Below, one piece after another: positions 18,438-28,381 of a stretch of 58,382 nt of DNA. Numbering within the stretch: the first letter of the stretch is position 1; the number at the start of each line of letters is the position of its first letter. The position numbers and the translations under genes were made by a program. The DNA comes from Oscillospiraceae bacterium (GTDB lineage: Bacteria > Bacillota > Clostridia > TANB77 > CAG-508): positions 1 to 58,382 of the forward strand of contig WQVL01000001.1 in NCBI GenBank assembly GCA_009785865.1. The letters run 5' to 3'. The notes under the pieces were generated by a model. It searched no databases. It was given only the letters and a program-made list of their open reading frames with translations, and was not told the DNA's origin.

Positions 18438-19769
18438 ATGAGTAATAATAGCAAGGCAAAAGTAGGGGTTGGATTTGCAACAGGGAGAAAAAACTTTATT
18501 AATGTTTTAAAAAGTCATTATAAAAATTGGAAAAACAGTGGTGTTTTTGATCAAAATATCAGTTTAAACATATTTATAGCATATGATGTTTCATATAGTG
18601 ATATAACTGAAGAAGATTTTAAAAGAATTCCTAAATATATTTATGATAGTGTAGAAAATATCTTTTTTATAGGAAAAAAAGAGGTTCAAGAGATTTGCAA
18701 TGACATTAAGAAGGAAAAGTCATTAAAACTTAGAGAACTAAAGGAAATATTTGGTGATCATGGTTATGGAAAACTCAGAAATTCTGTTTTATATACAGCA
18801 ATCAAAAACAATATTGACTATTTATTGTTTATGGATGACGACGAGTATCCAATAGCGACGGTGCAACACACTGATGGAACATTAGGGTGGATAGAGCAAA
18901 ATATATTGAAGACACATCTAGATCATATTCAAGAGTGTGATATAACAATGGGCTATCATTGTGGGTATATTTCACCAATACCATACTTTGATATAAAAGA
19001 TAGTCTTGACAAAGAGGCTTTCAAGCTATTTATAGAAGCAATAAGTAATGAAGTTTTAGACTGGGAGAAGATGAAAAAAGTTCTATTCAAGAACAAGGGA
19101 ATTACTTACGCTGAAGATAAAATATTAAAAAAACAAAAACCGCATGAAATAGAATCTGTAAATGGTGGGAAATGGGTACTTGGATCAAATGTGTGTTTGA
19201 ATCTGAGTAGGATGAAGAAAATATATCCTTTTTATAATCCGCCGAAAGCTAGAGGAGAAGACACATTTTTTTCAACATGCTTGAAAAAAGAAACAATATA
19301 CAGAGTTCCAGTATATAGTTTTCATGATGGTTTTTTAAAGCATTCTTCGATTATGAATGGGATATATCCTGAAAAATTGGAAGAAGTTAATTATTCTGAG
19401 AAAGTTATTAAAGATAGATTTTTAAAAGCTTGTATAGGTTGGATGAGGTATAAGCCATTGCTTATACGTATTACTAATAAAAGAAATTATGCAAAGGAAA
19501 TAAATAGTATAATAGAAAAACTAGAAAAAAGCATCCCATTTTTATGTGAAACATTGGGAACTGATGAGTTTAAGCAATTGACCAAAGAGCTAAAATATTA
19601 CGATAAACATGTTGCAAAACACCATGAACAATTTCAAAAAGTTAATGAAATATGGCGTAAAATAAATTCAAAGAAGAAGATAGATAAAAGTAATAATGGA
19701 ATAATAGAGGAAGAGAACTTGGTGATTATGAATATGGAATCAAATCCTATTTCATCTACTACTGAATAG
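18438..19769 (+). CDS. Putative glycosyltransferase with DxD motif
   Basis: 443 residues. A GT-A-like layout: an N-terminal VGVGFATGR strand, a LLFMDDDEYP segment (about 131-140) fitting a metal-binding DxD, and an ARGEDTFFSTCL block (about 271-282) like the acceptor/catalytic block of GT2 enzymes. A charged helical C-terminal third follows. It opens a cluster of cell-surface carbohydrate genes running to 24633. The start follows AAGGAG. No in-frame CGG. Confidence 0.6.
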   Translation: MSNNSKAKVGVGFATGRKNFINVLKSHYKNWKNSGVFDQNISLNIFIAYDVSYSDITEEDFKRIPKYIYDSVENIFFIGKKEVQEICNDIKKEKSLKLRELKEIFGDHGYGKLRNSVLYTAIKNNIDYLLFMDDDEYPIATVQHTDGTLGWIEQNILKTHLDHIQECDITMGYHCGYISPIPYFDIKDSLDKEAFKLFIEAISNEVLDWEKMKKVLFKNKGITYAEDKILKKQKPHEIESVNGGKWVLGSNVCLNLSRMKKIYPFYNPPKARGEDTFFSTCLKKETIYRVPVYSFHDGFLKHSSIMNGIYPEKLEEVNYSEKVIKDRFLKACIGWMRYKPLLIRITNKRNYAKEINSIIEKLEKSIPFLCETLGTDEFKQLTKELKYYDKHVAKHHEQFQKVNEIWRKINSKKKIDKSNNGIIEEENLVIMNMESNPISSTTE

Positions 19770-19790
19770 TGAAGGAAGTAGAGGTGCAGT

Positions 19791-20975
19791 GTGAAGAAAA
19801 TTTTGATATTTAGAGCAGTAAAAGTTGTAATAGAAAAAGCAAAAGAACTAGGATATATAACAGTAGTTATTGATAAAGACAATGAGCTTGGCGGGAAGGA
19901 ATTAGCAGATTACTATAAATGTATATCTTTTGAAGATTTAGATGGTTGCTTAGCATATGCTAAAGAAATGCAGATTGATGGAGTTGTATCAGCTTCTGAA
20001 TTTTCTGTTATAACGGCAGGGTATATAGCAACCAATATGAACCTACCTGGAATAAGTTATGAAACGGCAATGTTGTGCAAAAATAAATATGAAATGTGCA
20101 AAGTGTTAGAAGAGAAAAATGTAAATGCAATACCTCAATTTTTTAAAGTGATGAATGTTGATGAGTTAGAATCTATAAAAGAGAAATTAAAATTTCCTGT
20201 GATTGTAAAGCCGAATGAAGGGATAGGGAGCGAAGGCGTAACTAAAGCCGAAAACGTTGAAGAATTAAGAGATAAAACTATATTCGCTCAAGAAAACGCA
20301 CCTACGCAGAATAATACAACTCTAATTCAAACTTTCATTTCTGGTCAAGAATATGGTGTTGAGTCATTTGTATATGATGGAACTGTATACGTGTTAGGAA
20401 TCATGAAAAAATTAATGACACCTCCACCATATTATTCAGAATTAGGTCACTGTAGCCCTTCGGGATTAGATGAACAGTTGGAAAATAGAGTAAAAGAACT
20501 TGTTACTAATACTATAAAAGCCCTAGGAATTAATATCGGGCCAGTTAACATAGATCTAATAATTACAAAAAATAATGAACTATATATTATAGATATAGGT
20601 GCAAGAATAGGGGGCAATTCAATTGCCTCTCATATAATTCCTGCAACATCTGGAATAGATCATATTGCTAATACGATCAAAGTAGCTATGGACGAGCCTG
20701 TAGTTATTGGTTCGATCAAAAATACCGCAGTAGCTTCAATAATACTAACATTAACTCCTGGGAGAGTAAAATCTTTGCCAGATTTTACAAAGTATTATGA
20801 TGAAAGTACTGTGTCTATAGCATGTAAATTAAAAGAAGATGACGAAATCTTAGAATATAAGACGTGTGCCAATGTTTATGGAAATATAATACTTAGAGGT
20901 TCTAATTTAGATAATTTAATTGAAAAAGCTTTGTATCTGAAAGAGAGAATTGATAGTGAAATTATTAGATACTAA
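19791..20975 (+). CDS. ATP-grasp ligase
   Basis: 394 residues, GTG start at 19791. Carbamoyl-phosphate-synthase-like ATP-grasp fold: N-terminal Rossmann-like part, KYEMCKVLEE at the start of the ATP-grasp domain, PVIVKPNEGIGSEGV (ATP-binding loop), QTFISGQEYGVESFVYDG, and IIDIGARIGGNS (metal-binding). Such enzymes join a carboxylate to an amine or thiol. Its place between glycosyltransferase and GNAT genes suggests it builds an amino-acid- or peptide-like decoration on a surface sugar, which is inference. No in-frame CGG. Confidence 0.78.
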   Translation: MKKILIFRAVKVVIEKAKELGYITVVIDKDNELGGKELADYYKCISFEDLDGCLAYAKEMQIDGVVSASEFSVITAGYIATNMNLPGISYETAMLCKNKYEMCKVLEEKNVNAIPQFFKVMNVDELESIKEKLKFPVIVKPNEGIGSEGVTKAENVEELRDKTIFAQENAPTQNNTTLIQTFISGQEYGVESFVYDGTVYVLGIMKKLMTPPPYYSELGHCSPSGLDEQLENRVKELVTNTIKALGINIGPVNIDLIITKNNELYIIDIGARIGGNSIASHIIPATSGIDHIANTIKVAMDEPVVIGSIKNTAVASIILTLTPGRVKSLPDFTKYYDESTVSIACKLKEDDEILEYKTCANVYGNIILRGSNLDNLIEKALYLKERIDSEIIRY

Positions 20976-21015
20976 TGTATATATGATTTAGAGTACTTTA
21001 GAGAGAGGAATTGCT

Positions 21016-21525
21016 ATGGGAATTTATATAAGGAAACTATCCAAAAAAGATAAGGAAGACAAAGTTTTATTTGATTTTGTAACTAGCATTTCTAATGAAG
21101 ATACAGGATTCACAAACCCGTGGGAATACATAGAAGAGAAAAACAGTTTTAATGAATGGATTGACATTATGCTCAAATCAAGTAAAGGTGAATACAAGGC
21201 AAAGTGTGAAGTTAAGAAGTATTCTTTGTATTGGATTTATTCTGAAGACATTCCGGTAGGTGTTGGAAAAGTAAGAGAGCCAGATGAAGAAGAAATAAAG
21301 CATTATGGACATATTGGGTATTACATTGATTCAAAATATCGAGGAAAGGGATATGCAACAGAAGCTGTTAGGCTTTTGGTTGAAGAAGCAAAGAAAACTC
21401 AAAAAATAGAAGAAGTTATGATATTTATAAGAATAGGAAATTTATCATCTAGGAGAGTTGTAGAGAAATGTGGAGGAGAGTTAAGAGAAATTGTAGATGA
21501 CAAAGCTTGTAAGTATTATCTTTAG
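21016..21525 (+). CDS. GNAT N-acetyltransferase
   Basis: 169 residues. The acetyl-CoA loop YRGKGYATEAVRLLVEEA (about 113-130) and RRVVEKCGGE (about 150-159) are typical GNAT motifs. Acceptor unknown; the neighbourhood suggests a sugar amine or amino acid in the same pathway. The start follows GAGAGGAATTGCT. No in-frame CGG. Confidence 0.82.
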   Translation: MGIYIRKLSKKDKEDKVLFDFVTSISNEDTGFTNPWEYIEEKNSFNEWIDIMLKSSKGEYKAKCEVKKYSLYWIYSEDIPVGVGKVREPDEEEIKHYGHIGYYIDSKYRGKGYATEAVRLLVEEAKKTQKIEEVMIFIRIGNLSSRRVVEKCGGELREIVDDKACKYYL

Positions 21526-21580
21526 TGTGATGGAAAGAAATAGTTGCAAAATATATAAATAACATGGAGGTCAATAAATA

Positions 21581-22708
21581 ATGAAGGTAGGAATATTAAC
21601 ATTTCATAATGCAGATAATTTTGGAGCGGTTTTACAAGTTTATGCATTACAAACCTATTTAATAAGAAAAGGATTTTCAGTAGAAGTTATAGACTTCAGG
21701 CCTAAATATGTAGATAGTGTATATAAAGTAATTCCTTCTAAGTTTAAGGACAATAAGAGATACATGTCAAAGGATCATGTAAAAAGAGCCTGCTTAAACA
21801 TATTAAATCCAAAGAAATATAAGGAAAGAAAAAATGGGTTCTTAAGTTTTAGAAGAGATAATTTAAAAATTACTGAAGATATATATAGAACGTGCGAAGA
21901 TTTGAAAAAGCTGAGTTTTGATGCATATATTTTTGGAAGTGATCAAGTGTGGAACCCAACTATTACTAATGGAGTAGAAGGGGCTTTTTTTGGTGCATTT
22001 AGTCAAGGAGATGCAAAGAAAATTTCATATGCGGCAAGTATGGGTAGCAAAGAAGTTCCCGAGCAATACAGAGAAAAATTTAAAGAATTAGTTTCTGCAT
22101 TAGACTCCATATCAGTAAGGGAATATCAAGGAGCAGAAACAATTAAAACATATACAGATAAGAGTGTAGAACATGTCTTAGATCCAACTCTGCTAATTGA
22201 TATAGAAGAAATGAACAAAGTGGCGAAGATGCCTGAAATCCAGGGAGAATATCTGTTGTTGTATAGTTTAACTATGGCAAAAAGTGATGATAGAATATAT
22301 AAAGTAGCATATGAATTAGCTGATAAATTAGGGCTGAAAGTAATTGAAATAGATAAAAAAGGAACACATGATCCGAAATATAAAAAACATGAGTGCTTAT
22401 TAAATATAAATCCGGCACAGTTCCTGGGGTTAATAAAAGAAGCTAGTTTTGTAGTAAGTAATTCTTTTCATGGAACTGCATTCGCAATTGCTAACAAAAA
22501 ACCATTTTATACATTTGGTACTCGAGCTACCAGTGAGAGGATGCTTAGTATATTGAATATGTTAGAGATTCCAGAAAGATTTTTAGACAATAAAATGGAA
22601 GTAGACGAAATCAAGGAAATAGATTATGAAAAGATTGGAAACAAATTGAAATCTGAAAAAGCAAAGTCAGAAAAATTTTTGATGAAAGCTTTGTCAGGGG
22701 AGGAATAG
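21581..22708 (+). CDS. Polysaccharide pyruvyl transferase family protein
   Basis: 375 residues of PF04230: N-terminal ILTFHNADNFGAVLQVYALQ, then FGSDQVWNP (about 120-128) and NSFHGTAFAIANKKPF (about 290-305). Family members transfer pyruvate from PEP to sugar hydroxyls (CsaB, WcaK), though this subgroup often sits beside FrhB-like proteins and its exact reaction is less certain. The next gene begins 3 bases after its stop. Confidence 0.85.
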   Translation: MKVGILTFHNADNFGAVLQVYALQTYLIRKGFSVEVIDFRPKYVDSVYKVIPSKFKDNKRYMSKDHVKRACLNILNPKKYKERKNGFLSFRRDNLKITEDIYRTCEDLKKLSFDAYIFGSDQVWNPTITNGVEGAFFGAFSQGDAKKISYAASMGSKEVPEQYREKFKELVSALDSISVREYQGAETIKTYTDKSVEHVLDPTLLIDIEEMNKVAKMPEIQGEYLLLYSLTMAKSDDRIYKVAYELADKLGLKVIEIDKKGTHDPKYKKHECLLNINPAQFLGLIKEASFVVSNSFHGTAFAIANKKPFYTFGTRATSERMLSILNMLEIPERFLDNKMEVDEIKEIDYEKIGNKLKSEKAKSEKFLMKALSGEE

Positions 22709-22711
22709 GTA

Positions 22712-23470
22712 GTGAAGAAAGTAAAAATAATCATGAATGCTGATGATTTCGGCTTTTCGAATGGCATAAATAGAGGAATTATAGAAGCATATAAAAAAGG
22801 ATTAATAAGTTCTACGACAATAATGGTGAATATGCCATACTTTGAAGAAGCGGTTGAATTATCAAAGCAAAATGAAGGGTTGGGAATAGGATTGCATATA
22901 GATTTTACCTATGGCGAACCAATAACTATTAATCATTCAAAATCGATAATTGATGAGGATGGTAATTGTCATTCTCCTAGAAAGCTTAGGAGCAATGAAA
23001 TAATTCTAGATTATGATGAAGTGTATAATGAAATAAGTGCGCAATTGGAAAAACTAAAGTCATATGATGTAAAGATAACGCATCTTGATTGCCATCACTT
23101 TATAGATCATAATGATGTTATACGAAAAGCAATGTACGATTTGGCGAAGAAAAACGATTTGCCAATTAGAGTAGATGTGGAACATGCTAGAGAAGAAGCT
23201 TTAAAATGTGGGCTTAAATCTACAAGCTTATTTTGTAGAAAGTTTTATGGTGATGATGCTAAAGCAGAGACCATCATAGATTATGTAAGACAAAACAATG
23301 AGGTGGAGAGTATTGAAATAATGAATCATGTTGGATACATTGACGAAGATACTAGGAGTAGGACTACATATATAGATCGTGAAGATGAGATTAAAGAACT
23401 TGAGAGATTAAAAGAGATGGGATTTTATGATGAAATAGAGTTAATTACTTTTAGCGATTTATTGAAGTAA
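22712..23470 (+). CDS. YdjC/ChbG-like carbohydrate deacetylase
   Basis: 252 residues, GTG start after GGGGAGGAATAG. The metal-site motif MNADDFGFSNGINRGI at the N-terminus and THLDCHHFID (about 122-131) match PF04794, which removes acetyl groups from N-acetyl sugars. Closely coupled to the pyruvyl transferase gene. No in-frame CGG. Confidence 0.87.
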   Translation: MKKVKIIMNADDFGFSNGINRGIIEAYKKGLISSTTIMVNMPYFEEAVELSKQNEGLGIGLHIDFTYGEPITINHSKSIIDEDGNCHSPRKLRSNEIILDYDEVYNEISAQLEKLKSYDVKITHLDCHHFIDHNDVIRKAMYDLAKKNDLPIRVDVEHAREEALKCGLKSTSLFCRKFYGDDAKAETIIDYVRQNNEVESIEIMNHVGYIDEDTRSRTTYIDREDEIKELERLKEMGFYDEIELITFSDLLK

Positions 23471-23505
23471 AACATAGATTAAATTTGAAATAAAAGGTGA
23501 AGTAA

Positions 23506-24633
23506 ATGGAAGAAACATATTTAACAACTAAGTGCAAACCTAGTTGTTATGGATGCAAAGGGTGTGAGCTAGCATGTCCTAAGAAGTGTATTAATATGAA
23601 GTCAGATGAAGAAGGCTTTTGGTATCCAGAGATTAGGCAAGAAGAATGTATAAATTGTGATTTGTGTGAGAAAGTTTGTCCAATTAATGGAAGGTATATG
23701 AAAGAAGACTTTTTAGAAGAAGCAGAGATATATGCTACATATAATAGAGACGAAGAGAAGAGAATAATAAGCTCATCAGGAGGAATGTTCATAATATATG
23801 CTGAGCATATACTAGACCAAGGTGGAGTTGTGTTTGGAGTATCTTTTGATAGTAGTTTTAAAGTAATGCATAAAGAGGCACTCACAATGGAAGGTGTACA
23901 CGAGTTTCTAGGTTCAAAATATACACAAAGTGATGTTGGGGAAGTATATAAAGACGTTAAGAAATATTTAGGGGAAGGTAAGAAAGTTCTCTTTTCAGGA
24001 ACACCTTGCCAAGTTGCTGCTTTATATAATTATTTAGGAAAGGACCATGAGAATCTATTTACAATAGATTTAGTATGCCATGGGGTATTTAGTCCAAAAG
24101 TATTTAATTCATATTTAGACTATGTAAATAAAAAAAGTGATAATTATGATATAAAAGATATAAAATTCAGAAGCAAGCTTTTTGGATGGGGTAACTACTG
24201 TATGCATATAGAATATAAGGATGGTCAAAAATACATAGAGAAAAAATTGGAAGATCCGTTCTACCTGCTATATGCATATATAGCATTGAGACCATCATGC
24301 TATGAGTGTACATATTCTAAAAGCAAAAGAGAAGCCGATGTATCAATAGCAGATTATTGGAGGGTGCGAAATCATAAACCACACCTATATGATCTAAAAG
24401 GTTTATCACTATTATTTAACAACAGTAAAAAAGCTCAAAAAGTTTTTGAGCAAACAAGTGAAAAGATGATGTATGAAAGATGTACATTAGAAGAAGTTAT
24501 GCAACGAAATTTAGAAGCACCAACTCCTAAAAGCGAAATGAGAGATGAATTTTTCGAATCATATAACAAAGAAGGTTTCGAGAAAACAGTTGAGAAAATG
24601 TGGGATAGACTTATTGATCAATTTAATAAATAA
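23506..24633 (+). CDS. Coenzyme F420 hydrogenase/dehydrogenase beta-subunit-like iron-sulfur protein
   Basis: 375 residues. Two N-terminal [4Fe-4S] ferredoxin motifs (CxGCKGCELACP-type and CINCDLCEKVCP), then the FrhB N and C domains with SSGGMFIIYA, FSGTPCQVAAL and LVCHGVFSP. In Firmicutes, proteins of this type beside PF04230 transferases are common in exopolysaccharide loci and are thought to be flavin/FeS reductases. F420 use is not implied. Last gene of the cluster, followed by a long hairpin. Confidence 0.85.
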   Translation: MEETYLTTKCKPSCYGCKGCELACPKKCINMKSDEEGFWYPEIRQEECINCDLCEKVCPINGRYMKEDFLEEAEIYATYNRDEEKRIISSSGGMFIIYAEHILDQGGVVFGVSFDSSFKVMHKEALTMEGVHEFLGSKYTQSDVGEVYKDVKKYLGEGKKVLFSGTPCQVAALYNYLGKDHENLFTIDLVCHGVFSPKVFNSYLDYVNKKSDNYDIKDIKFRSKLFGWGNYCMHIEYKDGQKYIEKKLEDPFYLLYAYIALRPSCYECTYSKSKREADVSIADYWRVRNHKPHLYDLKGLSLLFNNSKKAQKVFEQTSEKMMYERCTLEEVMQRNLEAPTPKSEMRDEFFESYNKEGFEKTVEKMWDRLIDQFNK

Positions 24634-24647
24634 AGGAATAATTAGAA

Positions 24648-24737
24648 CTCTTTGATTTTATAAAAAAGAAATGGAAAATATCTTAGTAAAGTAGTTGATA
24701 TTTTTAATCTTTTAATATAAAATCAAAGAGATTTTTT
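24648..24737 (+). terminator. Long hairpin terminator
   Basis: CTCTTTGATTTTATA (24648-24662) pairs perfectly with TATAAAATCAAAGAG (24716-24730) and is followed by ATTTTTT; AAATATC/GATATTT forms a nested stem in the 53-base interior. Confidence 0.75.
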
Positions 24738-24756
24738 AAAATTGGAGGGTCGAAAT

Positions 24757-25417
24757 TTGATAACATTGGAAGAAGTTAAGAATAATCCAGAAGTAATAGA
24801 GCTAATAGTAGGGGCTCAAAGACAATTGGCGGCAATACGGATATACTGAACATTCACTAAGACATGTAGGTATTGTTTCTGAAAGAGCTGGAAAAATTTT
24901 GGAGATGCTTGAATATCCGAAAGAGAGAATTGAGCTTGCTAAAATAGCGGGGTATTTACATGATATAGGAAACAATATAAACAGAGTAAATCATGCTCAC
25001 ACAGGTGCACTACTAGCATATAACATTTTAAAAGATATGGGTATGGATGTTAGAAGCAGATCAGATATAATGATGGCTATAGGAAATCATGATGAGCAAA
25101 CAGGAAATCCAGTAAATGAAATTACGGCAGCATTAATACTTGCAGATAAATCTGAAGTTCATAGAGATAGAGTCCTAGAAAAGAATAAGCCTAGGCTAGA
25201 CATTCATGACAGAGTAAATTATGCGGTAACAGAAGCAGAGCTTACGATAGATAATAAAGAGAAGAAAGTAATACTTGATTTGACAATCGATACGAACATA
25301 TGCCCGATACTAGACTATTTTAAAATTTTCATGGATAGAACAATAATGAGTAAATATGCAGCAAAGTATTTGGATATATGGTATGAATTAATTATCAATG
25401 ATACGAAATTATTATAA
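24757..25417 (+). CDS. HD-domain phosphohydrolase with one +1 recoding site
   Basis: 219 residues after correction. TTG start at 24757, set by GGAGGG seven bases upstream. The zero frame stops at 24849 after 30 codons. Skipping the C of CGG 24838 gives AAIGYTEHSLRHV followed by AGYLHDIGNNINR (HD motif) and GNHDEQTG, one continuous HD domain. Typical HD proteins cleave phosphate esters of nucleotides or cyclic nucleotides; the substrate here is unknown. Upstream of secD. Confidence 0.87.
24838..24841 (+). other. +1 recoding site CGGA in the HD-domain gene
   Basis: Preceding codon ATA. Zero frame meets TGA at 24847-24849; +1 gives the Gly of IGYTEHS, the usual start of this HD family. Confidence 0.92.
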
Positions 25418-25460
25418 GAATACTAAACACACTATTTTTTAAGAAAGAAGGAGAGAACAA

Positions 25461-26858
25461 ATGAAACTACACAAATCAATAATGAGAATAACAATAATGC
25501 TAATAATAGCGCTACTTGTAGCAGTATCTTTTTTTGGAGTATACAGGCTAGATGAATTTGAGACTAAGAATATTATGCCAGAGTATCTTTTAGGGATGGA
25601 ATTTGCAGGAGGGATGACAATACATTTCGTGGTAGATGATTTTGTTTATACTGAGATACATGATTCGGAAGGAAATATTGTAGAACCTGTAGAGGGTGTA
25701 GAATATACAGAAGAAGCAGGATATCAAATCATAGAAGAAAGAGTTAATACTGATGAGATGCTTACTGAAGAAAACTTTTTAAGAGCAAAAACTGTATTAG
25801 AACATAGGTTAAATGCTATTGAAGCAAGCCAATATGAAATAAGATTAAATACAGAGACTGGTCAGATGAGTTTAACTCTACCAATAGATGACCATACTAC
25901 AGTGATATATAACGCAATTATGCAATTAGGTATATTTGAAATACAAGATGCTGATGATAGAGAAGAGGCTATTGAAAGAGGTGACGGAAGAAACATAGAA
26001 GCATTAATGGATAACAGTCATATTGCAAATGCTACAGTTCTGCATGGACCATCACCATTTGGAATGGGAGTGTCTGTATTCTTAAATATTAGCTTTAATA
26101 GAGAAGGAACAGAAAGGCTTGAGGAATTGAGCAGGGAATATATGGAGAAAACTACGACAAATGAAGAGGGAGAAATCGAGAGAAGGGGAATTGCTCTTGT
26201 TTATGATGGATCACTACTAAGGCATTCTATGTATTTTGATGAAGTAATAACAAGAGGCGAAATAGATATTATGCTTGGAGTTGCAACAACTGACGAGGAA
26301 CTAATGAATATTCATAGTGCAGCAAGTGATATAGCAATTGCATTAAATTCAGGACCTTTTCCAATATACTATGAAACTATGGTGGAAGAATTTACATCTA
26401 CTATAGAGCCAACGATGCTCAGAACTGCAACGTTGATAGCAATTGGTGTTTTTGTGTTAGCATTAGTAGGATTAGTTGCGCGTTTTGGTGCAAAAGGAAT
26501 ATATGCAGCTATACTACAAATGGGATATTTGGCAACGCTACTACTGATCGTGAGATTTGCCCTTATAATAATTACACCAGAAGGTATTGCGGCAATAATT
26601 CTTTCTGTAATAATTAATTATATTGCAGTGTACATGTTACTACATACTATGAAAAAAGAAGATTTAAAATTTGATAAAGCAATGATTAACATTATAAAGA
26701 AACTTATAGCAGTATTAATTCCTGTATATATAATAGCAATAGTACTATCATTTACAACTTTTGCTAATCTTGCAGGTTTCGGAACAGGACTTGTATGGGG
26801 AACAATAGTGTTCTACTTATATAACATTATATTCACAAGAGCATTGTTAAAGGAGTAA
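25461..26858 (+). CDS. secD: Protein translocase subunit SecD
   Basis: 465 residues. TM1 (about 9-29) is followed by the extracytoplasmic P1 region starting LLGMEFAGGMTIHF (equivalent of the conserved D/G-L-x-GG-x-x block), then about five C-terminal membrane helices (from about 315). With SecF it supports the late, proton-driven step of Sec export. The family's membrane motifs are weakly kept and the permease half is shorter than usual, so this is a diverged SecD. No in-frame CGG. Confidence 0.85.
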   Translation: MKLHKSIMRITIMLIIALLVAVSFFGVYRLDEFETKNIMPEYLLGMEFAGGMTIHFVVDDFVYTEIHDSEGNIVEPVEGVEYTEEAGYQIIEERVNTDEMLTEENFLRAKTVLEHRLNAIEASQYEIRLNTETGQMSLTLPIDDHTTVIYNAIMQLGIFEIQDADDREEAIERGDGRNIEALMDNSHIANATVLHGPSPFGMGVSVFLNISFNREGTERLEELSREYMEKTTTNEEGEIERRGIALVYDGSLLRHSMYFDEVITRGEIDIMLGVATTDEELMNIHSAASDIAIALNSGPFPIYYETMVEEFTSTIEPTMLRTATLIAIGVFVLALVGLVARFGAKGIYAAILQMGYLATLLLIVRFALIIITPEGIAAIILSVIINYIAVYMLLHTMKKEDLKFDKAMINIIKKLIAVLIPVYIIAIVLSFTTFANLAGFGTGLVWGTIVFYLYNIIFTRALLKE

Positions 26859-26898
26859 GGATCATCTTCGTTACAAACATCAAAGAAGAGAAAGGAAA

Positions 26899-27609
26899 AT
26901 GGAAATGAAAGTATTGAAAAATAATAAGAAAATAATTATGGTGATATTAGTCCTAATAATGATTGCGGGGGTAGCTATTACGCTAACCACAGGACTTAAC
27001 TGGAGTTTAGATTATTCTAGTCAAGAAAGACTAGTTATAGTGATGACAAACGAGTTTCATATGAATGATATACATGATGATATTGACATTAGTGAAATAA
27101 GGACTATAGTTGATGAGGTTTTTGGAGGAGTTCAAACGCACATACAAACAGGAGATACAATTCCACATGTTTTATTTATAACTGCAAGAACAATTTCTGA
27201 AGCACAAATAGTAAGTATTGTTGATGGAATTAATGAACTATACGGTGTAGAGGTAGATGCTGAAGCGGCAACATATGTGATAAGTGTTGCTAATGTGAGA
27301 GGAAGAGATATTGTTAGACCTTATCTATTACATATAACAATATCAATACTTCTAATTCTCATTTATGCAGGGGTAAGATATAGAAAAGTTGGACCATTTA
27401 AAGTAAATGGAGTAATAATAGGAATGCTAGCAGGAACACAACTAATGTTCTTAAGCATTATGGCTATAACAAGAATACCTGTAGGTAGATGGGCTATGCC
27501 AATTGTACTTGTACTATTTGTATTAGCGTCAATGAAATCAATGTTGATATTAGAAAAAATGAATGAAACAGCAAAAGAAACAGGTGAAGAATCACAAGGG
27601 AAGAAATAG
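26899..27609 (+). CDS. secF: Protein translocase subunit SecF, short form
   Basis: 236 residues, compared with about 290-320 in most SecF. One N-terminal helix, GLNWSLDYSSQERLVIVM (the diverged SecF DFxGG region), then about four C-terminal helices. The order HD-secD-secF and the spacing (40 bases) support the call. Missing length is in the permease half. No in-frame CGG. Confidence 0.78.
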   Translation: MEMKVLKNNKKIIMVILVLIMIAGVAITLTTGLNWSLDYSSQERLVIVMTNEFHMNDIHDDIDISEIRTIVDEVFGGVQTHIQTGDTIPHVLFITARTISEAQIVSIVDGINELYGVEVDAEAATYVISVANVRGRDIVRPYLLHITISILLILIYAGVRYRKVGPFKVNGVIIGMLAGTQLMFLSIMAITRIPVGRWAMPIVLVLFVLASMKSMLILEKMNETAKETGEESQGKK

Positions 27610-27678
27610 AAACATATAATAATATATATGATATTGGATAGATTTAATATCTATCCAATTTTTATGGAGTGATCTTAT

Positions 27679-28041
27679 ATGAACAGAAAAAGAGTTAGCT
27701 ATAGCGAATACTATGGATATAGAGGTACTAGATATATAAGAAGATATTTTTCATGTAGAGAATGTGGAAGCATATCAATGGAAGAAGCATATGAACTAAT
27801 AGAATCAGATCCGAATGCAGTGATTATAGATGTAAGGAGCTATCAAGAGTATGATGAAGGCAATTTGTGTTCTAGTATAAATATCCCCATATATGACTTA
27901 GAAAGGCATATAGAGAAAATAATACCTGACAAAGAGACTGTACTAATAACATACTGTGAAAGTGGTATTAGAAGTGAAGATGGGGCAGAGGCATTAAAAG
28001 CGAAGGGATATACAAATGCTTATCATATATATGTAGAATAA
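27679..28041 (+). CDS. Rhodanese-like sulfurtransferase domain protein
   Basis: 120 residues: a basic N-terminal 30 residues with a CRECG pair of cysteines, then a single rhodanese domain with VIIDVRSYQEYDEGN and the active-site loop YCESGIRSEDGA. The cysteine in that loop would carry the persulfide. Partner unknown. Confidence 0.88.
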   Translation: MNRKRVSYSEYYGYRGTRYIRRYFSCRECGSISMEEAYELIESDPNAVIIDVRSYQEYDEGNLCSSINIPIYDLERHIEKIIPDKETVLITYCESGIRSEDGAEALKAKGYTNAYHIYVE

Positions 28042-28075
28042 AAAGGATGCTCTTTTAAAAGAACATCCTTTTTCT
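28041..28075. terminator. Bidirectional terminator
   Basis: AAAAGGATG-TCTTTT pairs with AAAAGA-CATCCTTTT and is followed by TTTT; it lies between convergent genes. Confidence 0.8.
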
Positions 28076-28125
28076 ATTTACATTTAAATATATGCATTAA
28101 TACTATTTAATAAATAAACCAATAT

Positions 28126-28290
28126 CTATATATTTATAGATAAGTCTCCAATAGAAGTTATCTCAGGATTACCAGATATAAAGCTGCTTGCATGAACTCC
28201 TTCTAACTTATCTTTAGGTTCACAATTACAACAAATACTACTTTCTGTATTAAAAAAACTTCCACAACGTACACATCTATTAAATTCCAT
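28126..28290 (-). CDS. Small Cys-rich (zinc-ribbon-like) protein
   Basis: 54 residues beginning MEFNRCVRCGSFF, with a CxxC and a C-C-x-C group (SSICCNCEPKD), so a likely four-cysteine zinc site, then ITSIGDLSINI. The ATG follows TAAGGGGGAAGTAAA. It resembles small clostridial proteins that begin with RCVRCG and carry a zinc ribbon before a helix; this similarity is from memory and not a firm family match. Confidence 0.6.
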   Translation of the reverse strand: MEFNRCVRCGSFFNTESSICCNCEPKDKLEGVHASSFISGNPEITSIGDLSINI

Positions 28291-28381
28291 TTTACTTCCC
28301 CCTTAACTTCTAGGCATATTGTATCACAGAAAAAAGAAAAAGGAAAGAAAAAATCGAAAAAGACACAAAATTGTAAAAAGA

